From the NCBI GenBank assembly GCA_049325095.1, contig JBMOPO010000048.1:1-49194 (forward strand): 49,194 nt of DNA. The letters are read 5' to 3'. The number at the start of each line of letters is the position of its first letter. Within the stretch, counting starts at the first letter, position 1. This DNA is from JAGPUQ01 sp049325095 (GTDB lineage Bacteria; Pseudomonadota; Gammaproteobacteria; Pseudomonadales; Porticoccaceae). A model generated the notes under the pieces. The model was not told the origin of the DNA and did not search any database. It was given only the letters and a program-made list of their open reading frames with translations. Shown here piece by piece: positions 7,814 through 16,064 of the stretch. Made by a program: the position numbers and the translations under genes.

Positions 7814-9541
7814 ATGCGCGCCACTCGCCTGCTGTTGCCCACCCTCCGGGAAACCCCGGCCGAAGCCGAGGTCATCAGCCACCAGCTGATGCTGCGCGCC
7901 GGCCTGATCCGCCGGCTGGCCGCGGGGCTTTACACCTGGCTGCCGCTGGGCTTGCGGGTATTGCGCAAGGCCGAGGCCATCATCCGCGAGGAGATGGAAG
8001 CCGCCGGCGCCCAGGAAGTGCTGATGCCGGTGGTGCAGCCCGGGGATCTGTGGCAGGAATCCGGCCGCTGGGAGCAGTACGGCCCGGAACTGCTGCGCAT
8101 CCAGGACCGCCATGGCCGGCCGTTCTGCCTGGGACCCACCCATGAGGAGATCATCACCGACCTGATGCGCAGCGAAATCCGCAGCTACCGCGATCTGCCG
8201 GCCAATTTCTACCAGATCCAGACCAAGTTTCGCGACGAGATCCGGCCCAGGTTCGGCGTCATGCGGGCGCGCGAATTCCTGATGAAGGACGCCTACTCCT
8301 TCCATCTCGACCAGGACAGCCTGGCGGAAACCTACGCGCGGATGCACACCGCCTACAGCAATATCTTCCGCCGCATGGGCCTGGAGTTCCGCGCGGTACT
8401 GGCCGATACGGGCAGCATCGGCGGCAGCCACTCCCACGAATTTCACGTCCTCGCCGACTCCGGTGAAGACGCCATCGCCTTTTCCGACGGCAGCGACTAC
8501 GCCGCCAACGTCGAGCTGGCCCCCGCACTGCCGCCCGCGGCACCGCGCGCCCCCGCCACCCAGCCCATGCGGGAGGTGGCCACGCCCGGGAAACACAGCA
8601 TCGAAGCGGTGGCGCAAGCGTTGCAGTGCACGCCCGAGCGCATCCTCAAGACGCTGGTGGTGGCCGGCGCTCAGCCCGGGCAACTGGTGGCGCTGGTGCT
8701 GCGCGGCGACCATCAACTCAACGCCGTCAAGGCCGCCAAGCTCGCCTCCGTCGCCGCGCCGCTGCGCCTGGCCGCCGAGGCCGAGATCCGCGCCGTTCTG
8801 CAGTGCGGCCCGGGTTCCATCGGCCCGGTCGGGCTGCCGCTGCCGACCATCGTCGATCCGGCCGCAGCCGCGCTGGCCGATTTTGCCTGCGGCGCCAATC
8901 GCGACGGCTTTCATCTGACCGGAGTCAACTGGCTGCGCGACTGCCCCCTGCCGGAAATCGCCGATATCCGCGAGGTGGTGGCGGGCGATCCGAGCCCGGA
9001 CGGCTGCGGCCAGTTGCAGATCCGCCGCGGCATCGAAGTCGGCCACATCTTTCAATTGGGCACCAAATACAGCGAGGCGATGAACGCGCGGGTGCTCGAT
9101 GAAAACGGCCGCGAGCAGACCATGATCATGGGTTGCTACGGGATCGGGGTCACCCGGGTGGTCGCCGCCGCGATCGAGCAGCACCACGACGCGCGCGGCA
9201 TCGTCTGGCCCGAAGCCCTGGCGCCCTTTTCCGTCGCCATCGTACCGGTCAACATTCACCAGTCGGCGGCGGTGCGCGAAACCGCCGAACGGATCTACGG
9301 AGAACTGTCCGCCGCGGGCCACGAAGTCTTGTTCATGGACAAGCCGAAAGTGCGGTTGGGGGTGGCGCTCGCCGACGTCGAACTGCTGGGCATTCCCCAC
9401 CTCCTGGTCATCGGGGAGCGCGGCCTGGCGCAGGGCGTCGTCGAGTACCGGGCGCGGCGCGGCGGTGAACAGCAGGACATCCCACTGGCCGGGCTGGCCG
9501 AGTTTCTGGCATCCCGGCGTCCGGCACCGGCCAATTGTTAA
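7814..9541 (+). CDS. proS: Prolyl-tRNA synthetase
   Basis: This bacterial-type class II ProRS of 575 residues charges tRNA-Pro. The N-terminal catalytic core begins with the family pattern TPAEAEVISHQLMLRAGLIR and includes motif 2 around FRDEIRPRFGVMRAREFLMK. The YbaK-like editing insertion runs at about residues 225-385, and the core resumes with HIFQLGTKYSEAMNARVLDE, followed by the anticodon-binding domain. I chose the ATG at 7814 because the family normally starts M-R-x-S/T; an in-frame ATG at 7802 would add four residues. It lies in its usual place near aspS in no fixed operon. Confidence 0.96.
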   Translation: MRATRLLLPTLRETPAEAEVISHQLMLRAGLIRRLAAGLYTWLPLGLRVLRKAEAIIREEMEAAGAQEVLMPVVQPGDLWQESGRWEQYGPELLRIQDRHGRPFCLGPTHEEIITDLMRSEIRSYRDLPANFYQIQTKFRDEIRPRFGVMRAREFLMKDAYSFHLDQDSLAETYARMHTAYSNIFRRMGLEFRAVLADTGSIGGSHSHEFHVLADSGEDAIAFSDGSDYAANVELAPALPPAAPRAPATQPMREVATPGKHSIEAVAQALQCTPERILKTLVVAGAQPGQLVALVLRGDHQLNAVKAAKLASVAAPLRLAAEAEIRAVLQCGPGSIGPVGLPLPTIVDPAAAALADFACGANRDGFHLTGVNWLRDCPLPEIADIREVVAGDPSPDGCGQLQIRRGIEVGHIFQLGTKYSEAMNARVLDENGREQTMIMGCYGIGVTRVVAAAIEQHHDARGIVWPEALAPFSVAIVPVNIHQSAAVRETAERIYGELSAAGHEVLFMDKPKVRLGVALADVELLGIPHLLVIGERGLAQGVVEYRARRGGEQQDIPLAGLAEFLASRRPAPANC

Positions 9542-9848
9542 GCTTTTTGTAATATTGGCCCCCTATGTTGGCGCAACGCCTGCACTTTCCGGCCCGGCTC
9601 GCGGCCCCGAGCCACCGCTGGAGCCCGTGGGCCAACTGGGACAGATGCCATCGATGCACAGATTGAACCCGGCCGCCCGCCACCCCGTCGCAACAGGCTT
9701 CGCCAGCCATCTGCATCGTCCGCCGTCGCCTCGATTTTCCCGGCCCCGGGGCCGCCCCTGCGACTGCCCGGCGCTCCACCGCTTGCCATCGGAATCGCCG
9801 CGGCGGTACCCGGCACATCCTTCGCTGGCCTGACCTGGAGGATTCCGC
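9542..9848. other. 307-base gap between proS and the acyl-AMP ligase
   Basis: No convincing gene, RNA or repeat is visible. The first 30 bases are AT-rich (TTTTTGTAATATT, TATGTT at 9564) and could hold promoter elements for the downstream lipid operon, but I find no -35/-10 pair with acceptable spacing. Small ORFs crossing this region have no recognisable motif and look like chance frames. Confidence 0.5.
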
Positions 9849-11618
9849 TTGCGCCTGATCCCCACCGCCACCCACCATCACCTGCCGTTCCGCGGCGCGG
9901 ATTTTCCCACGCTCTGCGCCGCGCTCGACTATGCCGCGCAGGGCGCGACCGGCGCCAATTTCTATTCCGGCCGGGGTGAGCTGAAAGCCCGCCTGAGCTA
10001 TCGCAGCCTGCGCCGCGACGCGGTCGCGCTCGCCCGCAAGCTGCTCGCCATGGGCTTGGTCAAGGGCGATCGCGTGGCATTGATCGCCGAAACCGATCCG
10101 CATTTCCTGCGCTTCTTCTACGCCTGTCAGTACGCCGGCCTGGTGCCCGTACCCCTGCCCGCCTCGGTCAAACTGGGCGCGCACACCTCCTATGTCGCCC
10201 AACTGCGCGGCCTGCTCACCTGCAGCCGCGCCGCGATCGCGGTGGCCTCCGCGGGCTACCTGCCGTTCCTGGAAGAGGCCGGCGCCGGGCTCGGCCTGCG
10301 CCGGATCGACGCGCCGGAGGCGTTCTATCGACTGCCGGCCGCCGATGCCCAGCCACTGCCCGAGCCCGATCCCGACAGCATCGCCTACATCCAGTACACC
10401 TCGGGCAGCACCCGCTTTCCGCGCGGCGTGGTCATCCCGCAGCGCACCGCGATGGCCAACCTGGCCGGGATCGTGCGCCACGGCGTGAAGCTGGTGCCGG
10501 GCGACCGCTGCCTCTCCTGGCTGCCCTTCTATCACGACATGGGCCTGGTCGGTTTCGTGCTGGTGCCGGTCGCGGCGCAGACCTCGGTGGATTACCTCGA
10601 CACCCGGGACTTCGCCATGCGCCCGCGCCAGTGGCTCAACCTGATGAGCCAGACCAGGGCCACCATCTCCTTCGCCCCGCCGTTTGGCTACGATCTCTGT
10701 GCGCGCCGACTGGCGGCCGGCGAAGCGGCCAGGTACGACCTGCGCCACTGGCGGGTCGCCGGGGTGGGCGCCGAGATGATCCGGCCGGAGATCCTCGAAT
10801 CCTTCGCCACCGCGCTGGCCCCGGCGGGGTTCGATCGGCGCGCCTTCCTGGCCTGCTACGGGATGGCCGAATGCACACTGGGGATCAGCTTCTCGCCGCT
10901 GTACCTGGGCTTCCGCACCACCCTGGTGGACACCAAGACCCTGTATGAACAGCAGCGGGTGGTACCCCTCGAAGCGCAGCGGGCCGGCGCCGGGCGCGGC
11001 CGCTATTTCGTCAACTGCGGCATCCCGCTGCCGGGTTACGAGGTGCAGATTCGCAGCGAGGACGGCCGGGTGCTCGGCGACTGCCAGGCGGGCGTGATCC
11101 ATCTGCGCGGCCCCAGCGTGATGGCCGGGTATTTCGAGATGCCCGAGGAAACCCGTGCCGTGATCGACGTCGAGGGCTGGCTCAACACCGGCGACATCGG
11201 TTATCTCGCGGATGGCAGCCTCACCGTCACCGGCCGCCAGAAGGATCTGATCATCATCCGGGGCCGCAACATCTGGCCGCAGGACATCGAACAGATCGCC
11301 GAAACCCAGCCCGAAGTCCGCTCCGGCGGCGCCGTGGCCTTCGCCGCCCCGGATGCCGAGGGCGACGACGCCTGCGTGCTGATGATCGAATGCCGGGAAA
11401 CCCTGCCGGAGCGGCGCGCCGAGCTGGCGGCCCGGCTCGCCCAACTGGTGCAGCGCGAGCTGGCGCTGGAATGCCAGGTCGAGCTGGTCCCGGTCCGCTA
11501 CCTGCCCCGCACTTCTTCCGGCAAGCTGTCCCGCGCCCAGGCGCGCGAGCTGTTCGTCGCCGCCCGGGACCGGAAGCCGACCGCGCTCGAGGATCGGGTT
11601 GCCGCAAATTCCGGTTGA
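9849..11618 (+). CDS. Fatty-acyl-AMP ligase (FAAL-type)
   Basis: This ANL-superfamily adenylating enzyme of 589 residues activates a fatty acid as acyl-AMP and usually passes it to an acyl carrier protein. It has the ATP-binding loop YTSGSTRFPRG (183-193), the FAAL-typical segments ATISFAPPFGYDLCARR, GAEMIRPEILESFA and CYGMAECTL, the motif GWLNTGDIGYL, and a C-terminal catalytic-type Lys559 in PRTSSGKLSRAQ. The start is TTG at 9849, supported by GGAG eight bases upstream. It opens a plus-strand operon with a reductase and a lipid hydroxylase. No carrier protein is seen in the window. In Caulobacter ceramide loci a related acyl-ACP synthetase sits beside the reductase CerR, which this pair resembles. 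Confidence 0.88.
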   Translation: MRLIPTATHHHLPFRGADFPTLCAALDYAAQGATGANFYSGRGELKARLSYRSLRRDAVALARKLLAMGLVKGDRVALIAETDPHFLRFFYACQYAGLVPVPLPASVKLGAHTSYVAQLRGLLTCSRAAIAVASAGYLPFLEEAGAGLGLRRIDAPEAFYRLPAADAQPLPEPDPDSIAYIQYTSGSTRFPRGVVIPQRTAMANLAGIVRHGVKLVPGDRCLSWLPFYHDMGLVGFVLVPVAAQTSVDYLDTRDFAMRPRQWLNLMSQTRATISFAPPFGYDLCARRLAAGEAARYDLRHWRVAGVGAEMIRPEILESFATALAPAGFDRRAFLACYGMAECTLGISFSPLYLGFRTTLVDTKTLYEQQRVVPLEAQRAGAGRGRYFVNCGIPLPGYEVQIRSEDGRVLGDCQAGVIHLRGPSVMAGYFEMPEETRAVIDVEGWLNTGDIGYLADGSLTVTGRQKDLIIIRGRNIWPQDIEQIAETQPEVRSGGAVAFAAPDAEGDDACVLMIECRETLPERRAELAARLAQLVQRELALECQVELVPVRYLPRTSSGKLSRAQARELFVAARDRKPTALEDRVAANSG

Positions 11619-12591
11619 TCCCCCCGCCCCAGTGGCGCCGGCCGCCGCAGTCGCGGTCACCGGCGCGACCGGCTTCATCGGCCGGCAGCTCTGCCTGCAC
11701 CTGCGCGATCAGGGCTATCGGGTCCGCGCCCTGGTGCGCTCCCCGGCCCGCGCCGCGCAGTTGATGCGTGCCGGCGTCGAGCTGGTGCCGGGCGACCTGG
11801 CGGCAACCGCTGCGCTCCGGGAACTGCTCGCCGATGCCGCCGCGGTCATCCACTGCGCGGGGACGGTGCGCGGCCGCACCCCCGCCGACTTCGCGCCGGC
11901 CAATGTCCGCGGCGTCGAATCCCTGTGCGCCGCGCTGCGCCACCGGCCGGGGTGCCGATTGCTCGCCCTGTCCTCGCTCGCCGCCCGGGAACCGACGCTC
12001 TCCGCCTACGCGGCCAGCAAGTACGCCGGCGAGCAGGTATTGCTGGCGCAGGGGGGCGCGATTGCCTGGACCGTCCTGCGGCCGCCGGCGGTGTACGGAC
12101 CCGGCGACCGCGAACTGCTGCCGCTGTTTCGCCTGATGGCGCGGGGCCTGGCGCTGGTGCCCGGGGACGTTACCGCCCGGGTATCGCTGCTGTACGTCAC
12201 GGATCTGGTCGCCGCCGCGGCCGCCTGGCTGCGGCGCGCACCGCCGCCGCGGAGGATCTTCACGCTCAGCGACCCGACCGACGCGGGTTACAGCTGGCAG
12301 GACATCCTCGCCATCGCCGGGGCCCAGTTCGGCCGCCGGGTGCGGCGGGTGCCGTTGCCGGCCATGGCGCTGGATGCCGCGGCGCGGGTAAACTGGCTGG
12401 GCGCGGCGGCGCTGGGCTATGCGCCGATGCTGACCCCCGCCAAGCTGCGCGAGCTGCGCCACCCCGACTGGGTGTGCGGCTGGCGGGAACTGGCGGGCGT
12501 GCTCGACTGGCAGCCACAGGTGACCCTGGCGGAGGGCCTGCGCCGGACGCTGGGCGCGACCACCGCGGCATCCCGCACCACCCGGAGTTGA
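11599..12591 (+). CDS. Extended SDR NAD(P)-dependent epimerase/reductase
   Basis: This 330-residue protein belongs to the extended short-chain dehydrogenase/epimerase family (also NDUFA9/CerR-like in general form). The Rossmann motif TGATGFIG lies at about residues 21-28, and the catalytic set is Ser125 or Ser126, Tyr137 and Lys141 (YAASK). LRPPAVYGPGD is a typical substrate-domain motif. The TTG start at 11599 overlaps the ligase by 20 bases; a GTG at about 11630 is an alternative. Substrate is unknown. Next to an acyl-AMP ligase and a lipid hydroxylase, a keto-lipid or ceramide-type reductase is plausible. Confidence 0.82.
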   Translation: MPQIPVDPPAPVAPAAAVAVTGATGFIGRQLCLHLRDQGYRVRALVRSPARAAQLMRAGVELVPGDLAATAALRELLADAAAVIHCAGTVRGRTPADFAPANVRGVESLCAALRHRPGCRLLALSSLAAREPTLSAYAASKYAGEQVLLAQGGAIAWTVLRPPAVYGPGDRELLPLFRLMARGLALVPGDVTARVSLLYVTDLVAAAAAWLRRAPPPRRIFTLSDPTDAGYSWQDILAIAGAQFGRRVRRVPLPAMALDAAARVNWLGAAALGYAPMLTPAKLRELRHPDWVCGWRELAGVLDWQPQVTLAEGLRRTLGATTAASRTTRS

Positions 12592-12598
12592 GCGGCCC

Positions 12599-13213
12599 AT
12601 GGCTTCCCGAAATTCCCTTCCAGAGTCCCTGTCGATCCGCCTGTTCCGCAACGACCTGCTGGAATCGCTGACCCACGTCCATCCGCTGGTGCCGCTGCTG
12701 GTGTGGGGCCCGGTGGCGGCCCTGTTGCTGTGGCGGGCGGTGGTGCTCGACGGCCTGACCCCGGCCCGGCTGCTGCCGGTCGCCGCCGCGGCACTGCTGG
12801 TGTGGACCCTCACCGAGTATGCACTGCATCGCTTCGTGTTCCATTTTCCGGCGCGCTCGCGGGCCGGGAAATGGCTGGTGTTCCTGTTTCACGGCGTGCA
12901 CCACGAGGCGCCCCAGGACAAGACCCGGCTGGTGATGCCGCCGGCCGGAGCCATCCCCATCATGGCGCTGATCTGGGGCCTGTTCGGGCTGCTGATCCCG
13001 GCGCCCTGGATGCAGCCGTTTCTCGCCTTCTTCATCGCCGGCTATCTGGCCTACGACTATCTCCACTACGCCACCCATCACTTCCCGATGCGCCACCCGC
13101 TGTTGCAGCGCCTCAAGCAGCACCACATGAAACACCACTTTTCCGGCGTCCCCGGCCGCTACGGCGTCAGCTCGCCGCTGTGGGACCTGGTGTTTCGCAC
13201 CACCGGCCGCTGA
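12599..13213 (+). CDS. Fatty acid hydroxylase, FA2H/Scs7-like
   Basis: This is an integral-membrane di-iron hydroxylase of the fatty acid hydroxylase (sterol desaturase) superfamily, 204 residues. Histidine clusters are in order: His77/His82, His98/101/102 in FHGVHHEAPQDKTRLVMPP, His156/160/161, and His175/176/179/180 in LKQHHMKHHF, with YGVSSPLWDLVF after it. The HGxHHxxPxDxxRLVxPP pattern is the signature of eukaryotic FA2H/Scs7, which add the 2-hydroxyl group to the N-acyl chain of ceramides. Several hydrophobic helices are visible at 28-50, 58-76, 118-148. It starts 7 bases after the reductase. Confidence 0.85.
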   Translation: MASRNSLPESLSIRLFRNDLLESLTHVHPLVPLLVWGPVAALLLWRAVVLDGLTPARLLPVAAAALLVWTLTEYALHRFVFHFPARSRAGKWLVFLFHGVHHEAPQDKTRLVMPPAGAIPIMALIWGLFGLLIPAPWMQPFLAFFIAGYLAYDYLHYATHHFPMRHPLLQRLKQHHMKHHFSGVPGRYGVSSPLWDLVFRTTGR

Positions 13214-13219
13214 AACCCG

Positions 13220-14167
13220 GTGCCCCAGTTCTATCTCCTGCCCAAGTCCCTGGTGAAACGCTGGCCGGGGCTGCGCAATGCCGCCTGGTGGCTGGAGGGC
13301 CGGCTGTTCGGGGCCCTGCTCGGCCTGGCCGAGCGCCTGCCGCCGGAGCGGTCCGGGCGGCTGCTGGCCGCGCTCTTTGGATGGCTCGGCCCCCACACCG
13401 CGAAAGCGGCCAAGGTGGATGCCAACCTGCGCTTCGTGTGCCCCGCGGCGGACGCGCGCCAGCGGCGGGCCATGGTCAAGCGCGTGTTTCGCCATCTCGG
13501 CCTGGCCACCGCCGAACTGCTCGCGGCGCCCCGGCTGCTCGCCGAGCGCGCCAGCCGGTTCGAGTTTGAGGTCGATCCGCGCAGCGCCGAGCTGCTGGCG
13601 CGGCGCCAGCCCGCACTCTGGGTCACCGCGCACCTCGGCGCCTGGCACCTCAACAACGCCCTGGTGCCGGAATACGGCCTCGAGGCCAGCTACCTCTACG
13701 CCCGCGAAGCCAACCCGCACCTGCACGACCTGTTCTACCGGCTGCGCAAGATTCCCGGCATCCACCTCTATCCCAACAGCGGCGGCCTGCTGCGCCTGCA
13801 GCGCGAGCTGAAGGCCGGACGCAACGTGGGCCTGTTGATCGACACCCGGCTCGACGAAGGCGAGCCCATCCCCCTGTTCGGCGTGCCCGCGCCCACCAAT
13901 ACCCTGGCCGCCCGGCTGGCGCTGCGCGCCGGCGTGCCCCTGGTCACCCTGTGGACCGAACGCCTGCCCGGCTGCCGCTACCGGGTGCACGTGGAAGCGC
14001 CGGTGGTGCCGCCCGCCGGCGTCGACGACGACGGCGCGCGCGCCCTCGCCATGACCGCCGAGATGAACCGCCGCTTCGAGTCCTGGATTCGCCGCGACCC
14101 CACCCAGTGGATGTGCCTCAAGCGGCGTTGGCCCAAGGCGGCGCAACCGGCTCCGGCCGCCGGCTGA
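13220..14167 (+). CDS. LpxL/HtrB-type lipid acyltransferase with altered active site
   Basis: This 315-residue protein resembles lysophospholipid/lipid A acyltransferases (LpxL/HtrB superfamily): the membrane-proximal N-terminus, the block AKVDANLRFVCP, and the segments PALWVTAHLGAWHLNN and NVGLLIDTRLDEGEPIPLFG are typical. The family catalytic motif is His-x4-Asp/Glu; here it reads His138-L-G-A-W-His143, so the acid is replaced by histidine. The start is GTG at 13220, 6 bases after the hydroxylase stop. It may transfer an acyl chain to the locus lipid, or may have lost acyltransferase activity. Confidence 0.78.
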   Translation: MPQFYLLPKSLVKRWPGLRNAAWWLEGRLFGALLGLAERLPPERSGRLLAALFGWLGPHTAKAAKVDANLRFVCPAADARQRRAMVKRVFRHLGLATAELLAAPRLLAERASRFEFEVDPRSAELLARRQPALWVTAHLGAWHLNNALVPEYGLEASYLYAREANPHLHDLFYRLRKIPGIHLYPNSGGLLRLQRELKAGRNVGLLIDTRLDEGEPIPLFGVPAPTNTLAARLALRAGVPLVTLWTERLPGCRYRVHVEAPVVPPAGVDDDGARALAMTAEMNRRFESWIRRDPTQWMCLKRRWPKAAQPAPAAG

Positions 14168-14190
14168 TCGCCGCCGGATGCCGGCGCAGA

Positions 14191-14199
14191 TGCTACACT
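14191..14199 (+). promoter_or_regulatory. Extended -10 promoter candidate before the sulfotransferase pair
   Basis: TGCTACACT is an extended -10 element 34 bases before the first sulfotransferase. Just upstream, right after the acyltransferase stop, a small hairpin is possible: CGCCGG (14172-14177), loop ATG, CCGGCG (14181-14186). Together they suggest that the sulfotransferases can be expressed separately from the ligase-to-acyltransferase group. No -35 match is evident. Confidence 0.45.
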
Positions 14200-14233
14200 T
14201 GCGCGCCTCCCGTCGCCCTCGCCCAAGCTGCGC

Positions 14234-15181
14234 ATGAGTTCCAGCCTGCACGCCGTCAACAAGCACCTGACCAAGCGGCTGGTCCGCCTGGCCTGCGCGG
14301 TCCTGCCGGAAGCCCGCGGCCACGTCCTGGAGCGCTGGCGGCGCGGGCGCGAGGAATTCTGGAAGTACCGCCGCTGCGACCAGGTGTTCGCCTCCTACGG
14401 CAAGAGCGGCCGCACCTGGGTGCGCGCCATGCTGTCGCGCTATTTCCAGCTCACCTGCGGCATCCCGGACAACATCCTGTTCGGCTTCGACAACTACCAC
14501 CGCATCAACCCGGCGGTGCCGAAAATTTTCTTCACCCACGACAATTACCTGCGCACCTACACCGGCAACCTGGATTCCAAGCGCGATTTCTACGCCAAGG
14601 ACACCATTCTCCTGGTGCGCCGCCCGCAGGACGTGGCCGTATCCCAGTTCTTCCAGTGGAAGCACCGCATGCGGCCCTACAAGAAGGCGCTCAACAACTA
14701 TCCCGAACACGGCGCCGAGCTGTCCATCTTCGACTTCGTCATGCATCCCCATCAGGGCCTGCCCCACATCCTCGACTTCATGAACCTGTGGGCCCGCGAG
14801 CTGCCGAAAATCCGCCACTCGCTGCTGTTGCGCTACGAGGATCTGCGCGCCGCTCCCCAGCCGGAACTGAGCCGCCTGGTGGCCTTTCTGGGCAAGGCGC
14901 CCGATCCCGCGGCGATCGCCGCGGCGGTGGAGTTCGCCTCCGTCGAAAACCTGCGCAGGAAGGAGGAGACCAACTACTTCTGGCGCAGCGGCAGCCGCCT
15001 CAAGGCCGCGGATCCGGACAATCCCGATTCCTACAAGGTGCGCCGCGCCAAGGTGGGCGGCTACCGCGACTACTTCGACGACGACCAGCTCGCGCGCATC
15101 GACGCGCTGGTCGCCGCGCAGCTGGATCCCGCCTTCGGCTATGGCGCCCCAGGTACCGATGCCGCCGGCCGCAGTGCCTGA
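14234..15181 (+). CDS. PAPS-dependent sulfotransferase, copy 1
   Basis: This Sulfotransfer_1-type enzyme of 315 residues moves sulfate from PAPS to a hydroxyl group. The 5'-phosphosulfate-binding loop is SYGKSGRTWVRAM (about 54-66). The 3'-phosphate-binding region is VRRPQDVAVSQ (128-138), slightly degenerate against RDPRDVAVSQ in the other two copies. The C-terminal KVRRAKVGGYRDYF block is shared by all three copies in the locus. It overlaps the next sulfotransferase by 41 bases. The acceptor is unknown; the neighbouring lipid hydroxylase suggests a hydroxylated lipid. Confidence 0.88.
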   Translation: MSSSLHAVNKHLTKRLVRLACAVLPEARGHVLERWRRGREEFWKYRRCDQVFASYGKSGRTWVRAMLSRYFQLTCGIPDNILFGFDNYHRINPAVPKIFFTHDNYLRTYTGNLDSKRDFYAKDTILLVRRPQDVAVSQFFQWKHRMRPYKKALNNYPEHGAELSIFDFVMHPHQGLPHILDFMNLWARELPKIRHSLLLRYEDLRAAPQPELSRLVAFLGKAPDPAAIAAAVEFASVENLRRKEETNYFWRSGSRLKAADPDNPDSYKVRRAKVGGYRDYFDDDQLARIDALVAAQLDPAFGYGAPGTDAAGRSA

Positions 15182-16064
15182 ATTCGCGCGCCTCGCCTGG
15201 CACGCGGCGCGCGCGGCGCTGCCCGGCCCGGCCGACCGCCGCCGCGCCGCGGAGCGCTGGCTGCGCGGCTGGGCGGAATACCGCCGCCTGCGGCGCGCCG
15301 ACTGGGTGCTGATGTCCTGGGGCAAGAGCGGCCGCACCTGGCTGCGGGTGATGCTGTCGCGGTTCTACCAGCTGCGCTGCAACCTGCCGGAATCCGAGCT
15401 GCTCGATTTCGACAACCTGCACCGCCGCAACCCGGCCGCGCCCCGGGTGTTCTTCACCCACAACAACTATCTGCGCGACTACACCGGCAACTGGCAGTCC
15501 AAGGCCCACTTCGCCGGCAAGCCCATGGTGCTGCTGGTGCGCGATCCCCGCGACGTCGCCGTGTCCCAGTATTTCCAGTGGCGCTTCCGCATGCAGCCGC
15601 GCAAGAAGCTGCTCAACGGCTATCCGCCGCACGGCACCCCAATCGAACTGTTCGATTTCGTGACCGATCCACAGGTCGGGCTGCCGCGGGTCATCGACTA
15701 CTTCAACGACTGGGCGGCCTCGCGCGCCGAACTGAGCGCCCTGTTGCTGGTGCGCTACGAGGACATGCGCGCCGACCCCAGGCGCGAACTGGGCCGCATC
15801 CTGGCGTTCACCGGCACCCCCGGCACTCCGCAGGAGATCGCCGCCGCGGTCGAGTTCGCGGCCTACGACAACATGCAGCGGCTGGAGGCGAGCGGCTTTT
15901 TCCGCGCCAGCGGCGCCCGGGTGCGCGCCGCGGATGCCGGCAACCCGCAATCCTTCAAGGTGCGGCGCGCCAAGGTCGGCGGTTATCGGGACTATTTCGA
16001 CGACGCCAAGTGCGCCGCCCTCGACGCCATGGTCAGGCGGCTCGACCCGCTGTTTGGCTATTGA
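15141..16064 (+). CDS. PAPS-dependent sulfotransferase, copy 2
   Basis: This 307-residue sulfotransferase is a paralogue of the gene just upstream. The PAPS loop is SWGKSGRTWLRVM (about 59-71) and the 3'-phosphate site is VRDPRDVAVSQYF (133-145). Shared stretches such as FFTHNNYLRDYTGNW and KVRRAKVGGYRDYFDD show a tandem duplication. The ATG at 15141 gives a 41-base overlap with copy 1; an ATG at 15159 with AGG five bases ahead is an alternative. Its 3' end overlaps the oppositely oriented phosphopantetheinyl transferase gene by 32 bases. Confidence 0.87.
   Translation: MAPQVPMPPAAVPEFARLAWHAARAALPGPADRRRAAERWLRGWAEYRRLRRADWVLMSWGKSGRTWLRVMLSRFYQLRCNLPESELLDFDNLHRRNPAAPRVFFTHNNYLRDYTGNWQSKAHFAGKPMVLLVRDPRDVAVSQYFQWRFRMQPRKKLLNGYPPHGTPIELFDFVTDPQVGLPRVIDYFNDWAASRAELSALLLVRYEDMRADPRRELGRILAFTGTPGTPQEIAAAVEFAAYDNMQRLEASGFFRASGARVRAADAGNPQSFKVRRAKVGGYRDYFDDAKCAALDAMVRRLDPLFGY

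Noticed and set aside
7235..9400. A 721-codon minus-strand frame opposite HU and proS
   Set aside because: It is a shadow of proS; the codon pattern and motifs lie on the plus strand.
12266..15337. A 1023-codon minus-strand frame opposite the hydroxylase, acyltransferase and sulfotransferase genes
   Set aside because: It has no motif and lies antisense to four genes with clear catalytic signatures.
9849..16064. Polyketide or nonribosomal peptide cluster
   Set aside because: An acyl-AMP ligase and a PPTase are present, but no ketosynthase, condensation domain or carrier protein is seen.
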